From Tubulanus polymorphus (lineage: Eukaryota > Nemertea > Palaeonemertea > Tubulaniformes > Tubulanidae), in assembly GCF_964204645.1 (NCBI RefSeq), contig NC_134025.1:23156001-23220000 (forward strand): DNA of 64,000 nucleotides, written 5' to 3'. The position numbers and the translations under genes are program-made. Position 1 is the stretch's first letter. The number at the start of each line of letters is the position of its first letter. This document shows positions 42,101-56,200 of the stretch, one piece after another. The notes below the pieces were generated by a model. The model worked only from the letters and a program-made list of their open reading frames with translations, had not been told where the DNA came from and ran no database searches.

Positions 42101-43744
42101 GGAACCGTGTATCCTACGAAACTGGTCAGAACAGAGCGGCACATGCCCATTCAAAAGCATTTGCTAAAAATAGTTTGTAAAAACATCATTATCATAAGAA
42201 AATTTGATATTCTGGATAAACGAGAGTAGTAACATACTGGACTGAGGGATTCGTCGTCAATTTCACTTTTAAAGATCAACATAGCGTATGTCTGGTTGGC
42301 TGCTCTGGCTGCTTGGTTCCGAGTCGGTACAAAGAATGGGGTTTCCTGTAGTACAAAGTTTGATCTCTTTTTTTAGAATTTTTCCCTTAGGTTTCGTCGT
42401 TGGATTTGAATGCAGCTTTGCTTTTATGTTGTACTCACCATTCCAAAGTAGTTTTTGTTTGTGTAGAAACCTGGTTCCCTCGAACGAAAATAATTTTGAA
42501 TCCTCCACAAGTCCCCAATCTACAATCACGATTAACTAAGCAATAAGGGAAGATTTTTTTCTATCTTGATTTTAATGAAAAGACATATCATTTTAGTGAT
42601 ATGTGGATACTCATGTTCACGCACGTAGATATCCATTAGCCACACTCTACTTGTGAGGATTAACTGTAACCATTTACCGAGACCAGTTCTGAATTGTTCA
42701 GCAAGTTTTTCGAGAGCATCTAACCTTTCCTCATTATCCCATTCCTGTCGTTTTACATCAACACTCTAATATAAATGAAAACCAGATCTTCAGTTATGTT
42801 TTTTTCCTTGAATTTAGTCCAAGGAGTGAATAAAATGATACTAACTTGTTCAACCGTTTGTTTCAGTGATGGTAGTGGTAAACACGGAAGTAGACCCTGG
42901 CAACTATACAACTGGGGTTTTCTTCCTCCCATTAAAAACTTTAAAGCTAACTATAGAATTGAAGTGAATTTCCTTTAAAACATCGGATGAATATGGAATG
43001 TTCAAATGTAGAGTAGTTATCAAGCATACCATCCAGAGTTTTGTTTTCTGAGACACTTCTCTTCTAGATTCGAAAATCCAACCGGTATAGGATAGCAATC
43101 GGGTAATCAACATACGCATCAGTTTCACTGCTATTATCCATATGATTGTTGCAGATATAACCGTTGACAAATACAAAATAAACCGGCCCGAAAATCGGCT
43201 GGGAACATAGAATAACAAGGCTTAATATCGAATTTTGTACAAACTATGATAGAAGGATCCAGTAAAATGAATTACATCAATAATCGATGTTTGCTTACGT
43301 GTAGGTCTGCATTAACTTTTCTATCCGAGGTGTAAGTCCGAACGAAACATCTATGTCGGCTAAAGTAAACGCCAAAAATGTGCTCAACAGAAAAGCCAGA
43401 CTGTTCAATGTGGCTGGATAAATTGAATTATGAATATAATTCTGAAAGTAAGAATCATTTTCTAATTCTTAAGAAATTGCCAAAAATGATCATAAATTAT
43501 AGTCAGAAAGCTTTAGAAAGGTTTATCAAGAGTTCATTGAAAATATTTCCTTAAATGGTTACTAATGTATGGTGCGATTTTTGGCACAGTAAAAGTTGAG
43601 TGTTTTGACAGTTTTCAGGAAACAATTTCGAATGACCGTAACCTAACAGAATGTGGCTATGAATTTTACCGTGACCAGAACAACTGCCTTGTTGCGAAGA
43701 TATCTTTTCTTCGGTGGTCCCGCGGGAAGGATTATTTTCTTCAT
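39163..43744 (-). CDS. CPT1-like: CPT1-like acyltransferase, copy 3 (divergent paralogue)
   Basis: The same 21-exon organisation. The start codon is 43744-43742 ([13 protein letters not shown]), the catalytic micro-exon 41111-41086 (AEHSW), the exon with the STS-equivalent 40065-39877, and the stop codon 39163-39165. The exons read join without frameshift. It keeps two membrane segments, TYQ, GRT and PRH. STS is replaced by IAT. The usual DDGHC block reads DNGHC here, and the DWW block of the sixth exon reads DLW, as in copy 2. The central exon has SLNK where the other copies have GLNK. It is closest to copy 2 over most of its length, while its C-terminal exons are also very close to copy 4. 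By family it should use long-chain acyl-CoA; the acceptor is uncertain. Confidence 0.92.
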
Positions 43745-44030
43745 CTCTTCCTATTAAAACAGCAAAAATTTTACAAACTGAGCCAAATTCTTCCGATTGT
43801 AATGAAGTTGATTTTTTTGTTATCATAAAACCAGTATATATGTGTAGACTGAACTATTTATAATGTATAATACAAGTCCAGAATTCTCGATTGGCTTTGA
43901 CATATGGCTGAAACTAGTGTCGGGGTATATAAATTACTAAACAGACTCTAGTATTTTCAATCCTACACATGAAGTTTCCAAAACCATTCAACGAAAAGTA
44001 CCTAGTGAGAGTCCATCAAAAGAAACTTAC

Positions 44031-44150
44031 CTCCGTATGTACGAATAAATACGATTAGTAGGTACCAATCACTGTGAACAAACTGCAAAATTAGTTCCGT
44101 CATAAGCTACGTACTACCTTTCCCTGATTATCCAATTTAGCTTATATTGG
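44031..44150 (-). other. Predicted 5' non-coding exon of CPT1-like copy 3
   Basis: Homologous to the leader exons of copies 1 and 2 and with the same donor (lower edge 44031). It has more substitutions and indels, including a stop in the frame that is open in copies 1 and 2. The upper edge is approximate. Confidence 0.45.
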
Positions 44151-44625
44151 CCTCATCTAGTCAAACATTAGACTTCGATATCACGTTTCGCGACGTTGCA
44201 GGTGTTTTTAACCAGCACAGACAAATAGCTTTATACATACATTATTCACACGAAAATTGCATTTGCATAGTGAAATAATTTTTCGATGATTTAACAATAA
44301 TTAATTATTCAGCGCAAGTTAATCAACTATTATGTATAGTTTATTTTCAAGAGAAATTATCACTTTTCTACAATTATGCCATTCAAATGTGATTCTTTGA
44401 ATTACTTAAGAAATATTTTTTAAAGACTAAAAGAATATGGATCGATTATCATTTTGAGGACAAAATTAACAAGTCGAAATAATTCGAAAAGGTTTGTTAT
44501 CACAAACCACAAAAAGCCACCGTAAATTATGATTTCACTTTCGGTAATATTCATCTAAAAATCCATCCACCATTAGAAATGCGAGTTCGTCTCGTTGAAA
44601 ATATGTAATATTACCTACATTAAAC

Positions 44626-44631
44626 TTTATT
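44626..44631 (-). terminator. Polyadenylation signal of CPT1-like copy 4
   Basis: AATAAA on the minus strand, about 85 bp past the stop codon, at the position conserved in copies 2 and 3. Confidence 0.65.
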
Positions 44632-44712
44632 TTCATATTTTATGATATAATTTCTATACTGCAAAATGTTAATGATTTTCATTGAAATTGTGTCGCAGAG
44701 ATATGAATTTTA

Positions 44713-47700
44713 TCACATGCTAAGTGCATCTTCTACCATTTCTCGCATATCGGCAAACGCTTTGAGTAAACGGTGAGCAAATCTTTTCGAGTCCTGTAAC
44801 GGATATAATCACATAAACCAAATCATTTAAGTAAAAATATATGACACTTAACTCTACATTAAGTAATGCTTACTCTATTTTCTATGGAAACTTTCGATGA
44901 AACATGAATGTATATCAAGTTTTCCCCAGACATAGTATAGAAAACTCCATAGCTGTCTCTACTAACCTAAAATAGAAATATATATTCTGAATAAAATATC
45001 TTTGACTTCAATGTAATAACTTTCGATCGACAACAATATCGGATTGTTGGGATGAGGATACATACTATCCCAAAACAGCCTCCTGGAGATCCATTTTCGG
45101 GATAATCTTTCAGACGCATCAGACCAGTCTGATCAAGGGAAGACTGAAATAACATATCATGTTGTTATCATGAATGCAAGTATCTTGGAGGAATCCAGAA
45201 GAAGCTTATCAGCGTTTTAAGAAGACTGAGCAGTTAATTTTCGATGAAAGAATCAACATCGATTCAACATACTCATTAACATTTCATCAACTTGAAATAT
45301 GCGTTGATTTAAGGAAGAAATTAATGAGCGGACGTAAACGATCAGGCGTATTGCTAGAATGAAGTTAGACACCTAATTACCTGTGAAGCTACCAAGGTGC
45401 CTTCGTCGTAGTTGATCAAATCAAAAAAGGAAGACCAAGCTTTGATTTCCATAGCAGCAAGCCTCAGAGCAAAAATGTGTCGAGGATAGTTTTGGCCAGT
45501 CGTCGATTTTCGAGTAAGATACTGATGGAGCTCACACGCCTTTTTCAAAAGAGCAAATCTTTCTTCATTCTGCGTATAGAATGATAAAATGCATCAAGGT
45601 GTTTGTGACTTTCTTAATCAAAGATATCTGAAAGCATTTCTAGCCCTTTAATTTCGAAAAAAACCTTATTTATGTGACTAAATTATAGCTTTATCTACCG
45701 ATATAGTTTTGTCTTCCATGGCGTTTACAAATGCTTTAGCCCTTGGAGTAGACGAATGGACGTTAGAGGTGCGACCATAACGAAAAAGTCGAGTCATTGT
45801 CGGTTCAATTGTAGTTTGTAGTCTTCCATTTTCCTGAAACACTCATTGGTTATCAACAAATTGTGACACATGCAATACATTTTGGCGTTTACAAGAAAAC
45901 AGAAGAAATTAATGTACATATATAGTTAAGTGGTTAGATGCGACATGTATTTACCCTGAAGTAGGCCAAATTAATTGCCATCTGAATATACGCATCCGGG
46001 CTGAGTTTGATAGACTTAATGAATCCTTTGCCGTATGACTTATGTAAACAGCAATATAGATCCAAATCAGCGATGACTTTAGTAACTTCGACATAGTTGT
46101 TTTCAATTTCCTCGATACACTAGAATGAATGATTCAAGTGATAATACATAAGTAGTTTGTATAAAAGCCTAAAAAACTATTAGCTGAATCAAATGACACA
46201 ACTCTCGGTTACTTACCACTTCTGGGATATCCCAGACGAGTTTAGACGGTTTAGGTGGGTTGACTTCTGGTTCTCCACGGCAATGGCCATCCTCGCGATA
46301 CCTGTGTTGTGAAAAGAAAAAAAAAACAACGGTTCATCGTAGAAATATACCTCATAAGAAGAGTAACATATTTCCGCATTGAATGATGACACAAATATCT
46401 TACCCGAATTCGTATACGTCTGCGGAATAAAGGTGTTCAATAAGTTGAGCAGAAATGTTTCCATCTCCCCTATTATTATAATACAGTAAAACAAACCTTT
46501 CCATGGCAATTTTCTTACATCAAAGGCCAGCTTGTTCTTTTTCAAACACAGTACAGGTACAACTTACCAACTATGCTCAACACAAAGCCCTTGCTTGAAA
46601 ATAAAGATAATTTTCTTATAACGAAGTTGAAACTAGAAAAGACGTTTGTATTTGTAAATTATCAAAAATGAGTAGTCACCCGTCCATCTTTTGATATTAT
46701 GATATTATACGATTTATCAAGCCATCGGTCGTGACCATTTCCATGAAGCAAGTCTCTCCCTCTTTGCGTCATGACATCAAAGTTTGGATTATCCTGCAGA
46801 ATGGTGAACCAACACACAATTAGTTGAATTCTCTAGAGATTCACACAACGAGCGAATATATTCATTTCATGAAAAACCAACCAGATCCATGTCTTCGTAT
46901 TCTCTGTCATCGAGCACAACCACAATAACAGCCTTCAAGATATATATTTATTTGATATTGCATCAAGAACATAGCAACAATCTACACGATCTACAAAATA
47001 ACATTGCCTACCCTCTCTAAGAGACTCAGTGTCATTTTATTGAGACCTTTGGAAAAATACTTGTCCCTCACTTCAGCCCATGTATCCCGATTGCCGGCAG
47101 TTAGGGAAGCTAAAAGTTCTTCCCCTGGAGATGGTGGATGATCATTATCCAGAATACTTTGAAATGCACTTAAAAAGTAACAACAACACTTGAGAATATA
47201 ACATTACCAAAATTAAACGTTATACGTGGCAAAATTACATGGTTTTGGAACTTACATTTCTAATTCACAAGGCAACAAAAATCTATTCTTGTAGATAAAA
47301 TCCAATTTGAAATAACGACCTTTGTGATATACAACTATGTATTTTGATTCCACGAGCAAACACTCATCTTAAAAGTTAATTTTAACATCTTTTAGATGAA
47401 TATCAAAAGAGATCTATAGATAAGAAGCTGTGAATTATCATTTATCTACCTTTGGGTTTCCTTGGAATTCTAGTAGATCCGTGCATCTTACGAAACTGGT
47501 CAGAACATAGTGGCACAAGCCCGTTGCAGATCATTTGCTAAAAATCAATTGATGCAATACATGATATTACCCTGGGGCCAGTTTCTACTTCTACTGATAG
47601 GTATTTTCTAGGACTCAATTTATTCAAATTGGGGTCTACTCAATTGAAAATGAGTTAAAGTTAATATCAGTCTATAAAACCATCCCCTGGTTATGATGAC

Positions 47701-49422
47701 AACCGGATTATTTTGGATTTGATAACAAACTTGTAAAACATACTGCACTAAGGGATTCATCGTCAATTTTACTTTTGAGCATTAACATAGCGTATGTCTG
47801 GTTGGCTGCTCTGGCTGCTTGGTTCCGAGTCGGTACATAGAATGGAGTTTCCTGAAAAATTGCATTAGATTTGCCCAGAATTGAATGTACATCTATCTTA
47901 TAGCTATCTATATCCCGTAACTCACCATTCCAAAGTAATTTCTGTTGCTACGGAGGAATGGTCCTCTGGAACTATAGTAATTATCAATCAACCACCAGTT
48001 CCCGAGCTACAATTGTAATTTACTCAGCAGTGATATTTTGAATGGGGAATAATGTCGATTCTAGATGGCCCGTGCAGAGGGGGTTCAGGGATAGCGATCG
48101 AACCCCTATTTAATATAAGTTCCCTTCAAAAAGAATGGATCAATTATCATTTTGAAAAATTCATTAAAAAATTCGGGTAAAGATTTCTCGAAATTTGGAT
48201 ACAATTTTCATGTTCTTCAGGTACATATGTAAGATCTGTCCTTTTATGATAGGAACATGCCCCTTTTCGCGGTGAAGTAGTGTCCTTTTTCTTGAAAAGA
48301 TCCCTCAAAAGAGCTCGGCACGGGCCTGGTCTTAAGTAACCCGGCATGATACATACATATATATCCAATATCCACGATCTAACTATGAGGACGAACTGCA
48401 GCGTTTTGGCGAGACCTTTTTTGAAGATATCCGCACGTTTACAAAGACGCTGAAACCTTTCACTGTCGGTCCATTCGTGTCGTTTAAAATCAACGCTCTA
48501 AAACCCGAAATGAAAATCACCTTCGCTGTTATGGTTTCCCTTTTTTGTGTCGAAATTTGATCGATGAATGAAGTAAGGATGATAACCTTTTTTATAGTTT
48601 GATTCAGCGACGGCAATGGTAAATGTGGAAGTAGACCCTGGCAACTATACAGCTGCGGTTTCCTTCCTCCCATCAATACTTTTAAAGCCAACTAAAATTG
48701 AGAGCAAATCGACAGAGTTGATAAAATTTTCAAATCAACCCCTACTCCTGACCAGCTTTAACTACAAATCACATACCATCCAGATTTTTGTTTTCCGGGA
48801 CATTTGATCTTTATATTCGAACATCCAACCGGTATAGGATAGCAATCGGGTAATGAGCATACGCATCAGTTTCACTGCTATCATCCATATGATTGTTGCA
48901 GATGTAACCGTTGCCAAATAGAAAGCAAATCGGCCAGAAAATGGACTGAGGATAGAAATAAAGATGACAAGGCATGAGATCGTGTATCACTCAAGTTATG
49001 GTATAGTCGATGCATTATTTCAAAACGTATCAATAATCGGAGTTAGATTTTGCTTACGTGTACGTATGCAGTAACGTTTCTATCCGCGGTGTAAGTCCGA
49101 ACGAAATATCTATTTCGGCTAAAGTTAACGCCAAAAATATCGTCGCCAAAAAAGCCAGACTTTTCAAAGAGGCTGGATAGATGGAATTATGGATGTAATT
49201 CTGAAAATAAGATTGATTTTCTACTAAAACGGCTCCAAGATTAGCAGGATTTATCTATCGTTGGCAAACATATCACACTTTTAGAAGGTTTGATATAATC
49301 AGATTCAATAAGCGCTTTTAGAATGATATGAAAAGCTAACAATTTACCATGAACAGAATATCTGCCTTGTCGCCAAGATATTTCTTCTCTGGTGGTCCCG
49401 TCTTCAGAACTATTTTTTTCAT
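44713..49422 (-). CDS. CPT1-like: CPT1-like acyltransferase, copy 4 (divergent paralogue)
   Basis: The same exon plan. The first coding exon is 49422-49348 ([14 protein letters not shown]), the catalytic micro-exon 46593-46568 (VEHSW), the exon with the STS-equivalent 45569-45381, and the stop codon 44713-44715. No frame break was found. The 5' half is clearly divergent from copies 1-3 (for instance ESKYIVVYH against DSQHIVVYH), while the last four exons closely match copies 2 and 3. The tyrosine of the TYE block is Ile (TIEP), and STS reads VAS. GRT and PRH are kept. One intron holds the hairpin repeat at 47571-47690. No upstream leader exon like that of copies 1-3 was found. Confidence 0.92.
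47571..47690. mobile_element. Short hairpin (MITE-like) repeat, copy B
   Basis: Related to the element at 5992-6104: it begins CCTGGGGCCAGTTT and ends with a TTAAAGTTAATATCAGTC block. It lies in the intron between exons 7 and 8 of CPT1-like copy 4. The other five CPT1 genes lack it at that place, so it probably inserted after duplication. Confidence 0.6.
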
Positions 49423-50190
49423 CTTTTCCTTTCTAGACTAATAGTCCAAATTAGAGCGTCAATTCTTACGTCTTTTGGAATGCACAACTGTAATCCTTAG
49501 AATGAAAAAATCTGACCACCAATATGTCTCAAGTTATGTCCCTCTTCAGGTCGAGGATCTTTTCGATTGCTGACAAAAACAGTGCCGTCGGTTAGATTAT
49601 TGTCAATCATATACACAGTCCTGTATTTCGACGTGACTATACAGGCATATATATTAAACTTCGGACCCTTCAGTCAGATAGAACCTGACTTACCTATGAA
49701 TACGATTGATGATACTGAAAACCAAATAACTAGCCATGTCATCATTGTCAATACAGTTTTCCACGATATGAATAGAGCGTCTGATTAAACATTTTCGTAA
49801 ATTCATTTCGAATAAACGGTTCCTACGATATCACGTTTCACGATAATTTGCTGTATATATGCAGGTGTTTTTATTTTTAGCCAGAACTGCATTTTTGTAC
49901 ACGAGTGACGTTACTGCATTCTAGCAATTTCTACCCATGTCGAGGCTGGATATTTGCTACTAAATGTTAATTCCTTGATCCAATAACGTCATGCGGTCAC
50001 GAGCGTTAGAAATGCTTGATGAAAATTGGGTACAATAAATTTAACCAATTTTGTGTATGAAGTGGTGGTGGTGGGAGCAAGCCTATAAAACCTCCAAACG
50101 TGAGATGTTATTTGGGAATTAGGCATAAATGTGCACTGTGTTTGGAAAACGATTGAAATGAATATAACTGAATACTTGTATATGTACAGA

Positions 50191-50196
50191 TTTATT
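50191..50196 (-). terminator. Polyadenylation signal of CPT1-like copy 5
   Basis: AATAAA on the minus strand, about 105 bp past the stop codon of copy 5. Confidence 0.55.
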
Positions 50197-50298
50197 ATAG
50201 AATTTGTCATCGTAAATCATAAAATGCGACTTTAAACACCGATATACACGTAAAACATCTAAAAGGTCCATTCACCATAGAAAATCTGCGAATTTCTC

Positions 50299-53200
50299 TC
50301 AAACGGTTTTTTCTTTTTCACGCACTCCTGCTGCTTGCGTCATTTTGCGTATATCCGAAAGTGCTTTCATGATGCGTTCGCAGAATATTTTCGAATTCTA
50401 CATAAGAAATGAAATCCTGTGTCATATTTTAACTAATCGATTTAATTGGGTAAAATTCAATTATTGGATCCATTAGGGTATCTTAACTATATTCAACAAT
50501 TTTTATTAATTCTAATTCCTTTTAGTGCATCGCAAACATTGATTATACGACCTACGTGAGATGTGAAATAATATTACGTTCTTTTTGGCGAAGAGGACTT
50601 ACAGTAGCCGGATCTGCCGCGTAACAAGTTATATGCAGGTAGAAATGTGTCTCTCCTGCGATACAGTAGTTAATTCCGTAACCTTTGTCACCAAGCTGAA
50701 AAGAAACATGTATCAAAAACTTTTCGAAGAGATACGATCAACAGAAGCCATGACCGCATAGGCAGAAAGTTTTAGTTAGAGTGATTTCCATTTTCAGCGT
50801 CTTACCGCTCCGAAACTTCCTCCGCCGGCCGCGTGGTAAGGGTATTCTTTGAGTCGCATCAGACCAGTTTGATCAAATGGTGACTGTTAAAACAAATGAC
50901 TGATGTATCGATATTGGCCATTTGAATATATCAGTTAATTTACGCAATTATGAATAAGTTGAATTATTTGTTATTCATTCTACCTGACTTGTGACAAGAT
51001 CATCATCTGTAAGATGCATTCTTTTCATGAACTGTGTTTCGGTAAACGTAAATCCAGCCACGAGAGACAAACCAAATAAGTGTTGACAAGTGTCTTGCCC
51101 AATCATTGATTTCATGTAAAGATCTCGGTGAATTTTACAAGCAGTCCGCAAAAGCTCGAGCCTCTCTTCGTCCTGAATGTGTAAACGAAGAACTCAGTTC
51201 CGCAGTTCCGTGTTCTCCACAACAAGTTTTAGAGGGGCGGCCAGCCCTTTCATTTTTGCACCCACCCCTCTGAAAATCATCCACCCCTAATGAAATATTT
51301 GCTCCCCTACCAGTGGATGTTGATATCAATGCTGATAATTACTTTGAAATATATTGAGGTTATGTGAGAAATAGAAGAAATACACCAGAATCTATCTAAA
51401 ATTTCTGTATTTTCATGGGATCGAAAGCCTTGCTACTTCAGCAGCCACAATGTCATACATATGATGCAGCCCATTTAGAATTCCAGCATGGAGAACGCGG
51501 CCCAGATGTGAGGAAATGTATCACTGAAGTGTACAAATAGTACATTCTCTTTATTCTTATATTCTATTCGAGCGACATCTCTACTATTGTATTCAAATCA
51601 AGATGTACTTCTTTAAGATCTGTTGATGTCATATCTTTCTTCGCAGATAACTGGTCATTTCCTAAAACAACTATCCTTAGAGAAACACGACAGGTTTATT
51701 CACAAACAAACAGTGCATCTTCGATTCATCCTGAAATGTAGTTTACAATACGAATACTTGATTAACTCACAGTTTTTGTATCATCCACCATAGCACGAAC
51801 AAACGCTGCCGACTCAACAGTAGTGGGATGTGTAACCGAAGTTCTACCTTCAAAGAATAGTCGATAAGATGTTGGCTCTTGGACAGCCGTGAATCTTCCC
51901 GTTTCCTGAAATAACGAATCATAATTGCTTGCATAAATTCCCATTTCCATGCGTATAAGCAATCGTCCATCTTTGTTGAAAATACAATATGATTTTACTC
52001 TGAAATACGCGAGTTGAAATGCCATTTGCATGTATCCATCCGGACTAACATTACAAGACTTCATGAATCCTTTGCCGTACGCGGTGTGTACACAGCTATA
52101 CAGGTCAACACTAGCAATCATCTCTTTTACTTCCTCCCAAGTATTTTCGATAACACGAAGACACTAGAAAATGCATATCATGAATGATTATGACAATAGT
52201 TAGGCCTAATTGATTGATTATGTTATCAATCTATATTTATACACACGAGATCTAATGAATGTTTAAAATACCTCTTGTGGAATATCCCAGACGAGTTTTG
52301 CTGGTTTCGGTGGGATGATTTCTGGTTCTCCACGGCAGTGACCATCATCACGATATCTAAGATATAAATGTATATATGTTAATAAAACATAAACTCACTA
52401 TATACAGATTTAAAAGTTTTAAAATCGAGAATTCATCCAATCAAAAATTAAGGACATAGCGTTTCGAACTCTGATTAGAGATCAGCATCACCTGATGATG
52501 ACGCCTAATGATGATCTCGAGTGAGAGTTCGAAACGCCGTGTCTTTGTAATTTTTGATTAATTCTTGATTTTAAAACTTTTAAAGGGTCTGCTCTCCGCA
52601 TTTGAGTGTGGTTATTTTACTAAGATGTATATGTTAATTGAAAGAACTCCACAGTCGAACCAGAAAAAAATATTCTACAGAACTCACCCATAAACGTATA
52701 AATCTTTCGAAACGATTTGTTCATATGCTCGAGCGCTGACATTTGCGTCGGCCCTGTAAATGAAATAGTACCCGGGTTCATCAAAGCATATTTTTCGGCG
52801 TAGTTCTGATATCAGCCTACCTCAAATTTGCACCCTAACTTACCAAGAATGTTCGACATGATATCCATGCTGAAAGAAGAACAATTTGATGATTTATAAT
52901 ATAAAATATTTTTTTCAATCTAAAGCTACTCTACATACGGTTATATTGCCGTGCTTTCAAGATCCTTCATTCAAATGGTTGTATAGTTCCTAAGATAAAC
53001 GACCTCGATTCTTCAAGGATCAAGTAAATTTGACATCTGATAGCATCTTACCCGTCCGTCTTTAGTAATTACGATATTGAACGTCTTGTCACACCATCGG
53101 TCATGGCCATTTCCATAGAGGATATCTTTTCCTCGTTGCGTTAGTATTTCTGCATTCGGGTCATTCTACGGTAACAACGAAAAAAAATGACGAAGCGGTA

Positions 53201-56200
53201 GATTTGTAATTTCGTTTATGTATTACCGTGAAGAATACGATTGTCGAGTATAAGACAGTTTTTACGACACTTATTGGTAAATGATATGAACACCCACCTC
53301 AATCAGGTCTTCATATTCTCGATCATCGAGATATATCATTGAAACTGCCTGTAATTGTGATTATAAATTGGGTGGTAGATAAAGGAAAATAATCATCCGT
53401 AAATCTAGATAACGATCGGTGTATTCGTAAGAGGTTCTGGCAGAACCGATGTTTTACCGTCTCAATCGCGTCCAAACTGTACTTATTCAAACCAGTACCA
53501 AAGTATTTATCGCGGGCATCGGCCCAAGGGATACGCTGTCCAGCAGTCATTGTAGCTAACATCTCTTCACCCGGGGACGGATCTTGGTCATCATCCAGAA
53601 TACTTTGAAATGCTCTGCAATCACCAAGAATATATCATGATTTTCGTCATCAAATTCAGAGATTTCTCTATCAATGTATACTGGGGTTTGGGTTATCACA
53701 GACACAACTGCTTAGCTTAATTTAAGATGAGTCCTAAGTGTAAGTCTAGGAAATTCGTTTTTAGAATTGAGATATGAATTTTGTGCGTCATTATTGTATT
53801 CTCACATTTCCAATTCACACGGTAACAAATATCTTCCTTCGTGACAGTAGTTCAACTTGTAATAGCGACCTTTATGGTAGACTACGACATGTTCTGAATA
53901 GTCCACATGTTGAAATGAATCTGAAATACAGAGTAGCGTTGACATAATCGCAGAGTTTACGTCAAAACTGGTTGGTATATAAAGCCAGTACTGTGCCAAT
54001 TGCCACAGCAAAGGTAATAGGTACGTTGTAACAAAGGAAAGGTTCGTTGCATCAAAAATGTAGATTATCTGTATCTACCTTTAGCCTTTCCAGGGATTCG
54101 GCTTGTGTTGAAATGTAATCTGTATTGGTCGGAACACATTGGTACAGTACCATTTAACAACATCAACTGTAAAAATTCAATTGCAGTTATTGTTAATCAC
54201 TATAAATTATTGTTTCTCAATATGGTCAGATGAATGATAGAAACAGTAAGTCCCAGGCACAGACGTTTCGCATATTTTCTCGAAGTGCGGGAGTTTTTGG
54301 GGCGAAGGTAAAAGTGTATATATATTTATTCATGTAAATGTCAAGAGGTCTTATATATAATATCTTTTTTTTGTTCTTAAGTATGAATGTCTAGAGGTCT
54401 TATCTGTCATTATATGTTCTTTCGTACTTACTGGAGCAAGCGTTTCCTCTTCCATTTCGCTTTTATAGATCAACAAGCCGTACGTCATATTCGCCGCTCT
54501 TGCCGCTTGGTTACGAGTTGGGACATAAAATGGCGAATCCTGCAATACCAAAACGATTCCGTAGATTACTATCAACAGCGCCTATCCGTTTCGAATAAGG
54601 AAACCAGCGCTTATTTCCAGTTACATATCACGGTATAGATAACTTACGAGCCCGAAATAATTTCGGTTTTCGAGAATTGACCCTCCTCTTGAGGCAATAT
54701 ACATATATTTGGTCCACCAATCGCTAACCTGGACAATATCAAAAGGAAATCGTAGCGGTTGAAATTCATCATCTATTTTCAGCTCAAGATTTAAACATTA
54801 GCATTACTTACGAAATTTCTGCACAGCCAACTTTTGATAATAAGATAGATATTTAAGACCTTTCCCAAACCTCTGTAGGTATTAAAACGCTCAGCGCGTT
54901 CAACCATTAGATTATAATGTTTTTCGTCAGCTATGGGTTTTATAGAAGCCAAATACTACAAGTATAAGAAAATGAAATTTTTCTTATTCAAATACAAGAT
55001 TTGTTCGATTTTCAATTTCTATGCGTCTGTATTTCATACTCAACTCTATCTAGTGTATCTCTGAGACGTGGCAATGGCACGGATGGTAAAAGTCCTTGGT
55101 AGCTGTACAACTGTGGCTTCTTCGTACCAACAAGAAATCGCATCAGTCCCTGATAAGCAAGAATCAATTAAATGTTTAGATGAAGGGACCAGTCTGGTTT
55201 CCATAGATTTACCAACACGCGTGAAGATTTGTGACAGCGATATACTTATGAAGTGACCTTTAATTTTTCTAAATGTTTTTCGAAATTTTTCAATCGTGAA
55301 ACAAATACTGGACACATCTAAACCATATTATCTTAATGGATCTTCCATTTTTTAAGTTTTCATAGAGAACATTGAATTGACTAGAAAAAAAGACATACCA
55401 TCCAAAGTGTTGTTCGCGTGGAGACTGAACCTCTCGGTTCAAACATCCAAGTATGGTAGGATAGCAATAGCCTCAGCGCCAGACGATAGAAGTAAACTCC
55501 TGTCGCCCACAGTATTGAACCCGAAATTGCAGCGGCCAGAAGATTCCGAGGTGGCGAACCAATATAGCTGCATGGGGTGAAATTCGAAATATTATCATAG
55601 TATATATTGGGGCCTGTTCCACATTTATGAAAAAATGATTGTACTTACCATTTCTCCAATAAGCTATCAATTTTAGTTGTGAAACCAAATGTGATATCTA
55701 CATTAGCATATCCGAAAGCCAGGAATATTGTTAGCATTATAATTAAACTGTCCATTGTCCATGGATATATGGAATTATGAATATAATTCTGGAAATAATG
55801 AACAAAAATCCCATTTATGCAATTAATCAAATAAACTTTATACATGTATATACTTAATGCACATTTTTTTATATTTATTGTCAATCGGGTGTTCTAACGT
55901 AAAGTTCCGAAATTGGGCATTGACTCTTGGTAAAATACCCACCTGTATCTTCAGCTGGAATCTGTTGGGGACGAATTTCTTCCTTACCCCAGTGGGGTTT
56001 GGATAATGCATCGCAGACATAGTACCACTGAAAAGTTAATTAAACTACTACATTACTAATAGATGCATACTTGGTAGAATATATACAGTACTATGAAAAT
56101 ATATGGTGCGCTAAACTAGATGAAAAAAAAAAACATTTGTGAAATAAACAGAATCACTTCGACTGGGCTTGAACACGACAACATTGGTGATTTATTCGGA

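Noticed and set aside
43551-43826. 91-codon minus-strand ORF overlapping the first exon of copy 3
   Set aside because: It is in a different frame from the MKKI start exon and is not conserved in frame with copies 1, 2 and 4.
52485-52550. Possible hammerhead ribozyme (CTGATGA ... CGAAAC)
   Set aside because: The bases after CTGATGA and before GAAAC do not pair to form stem II, so the core motifs are probably coincidental within the foldback element.
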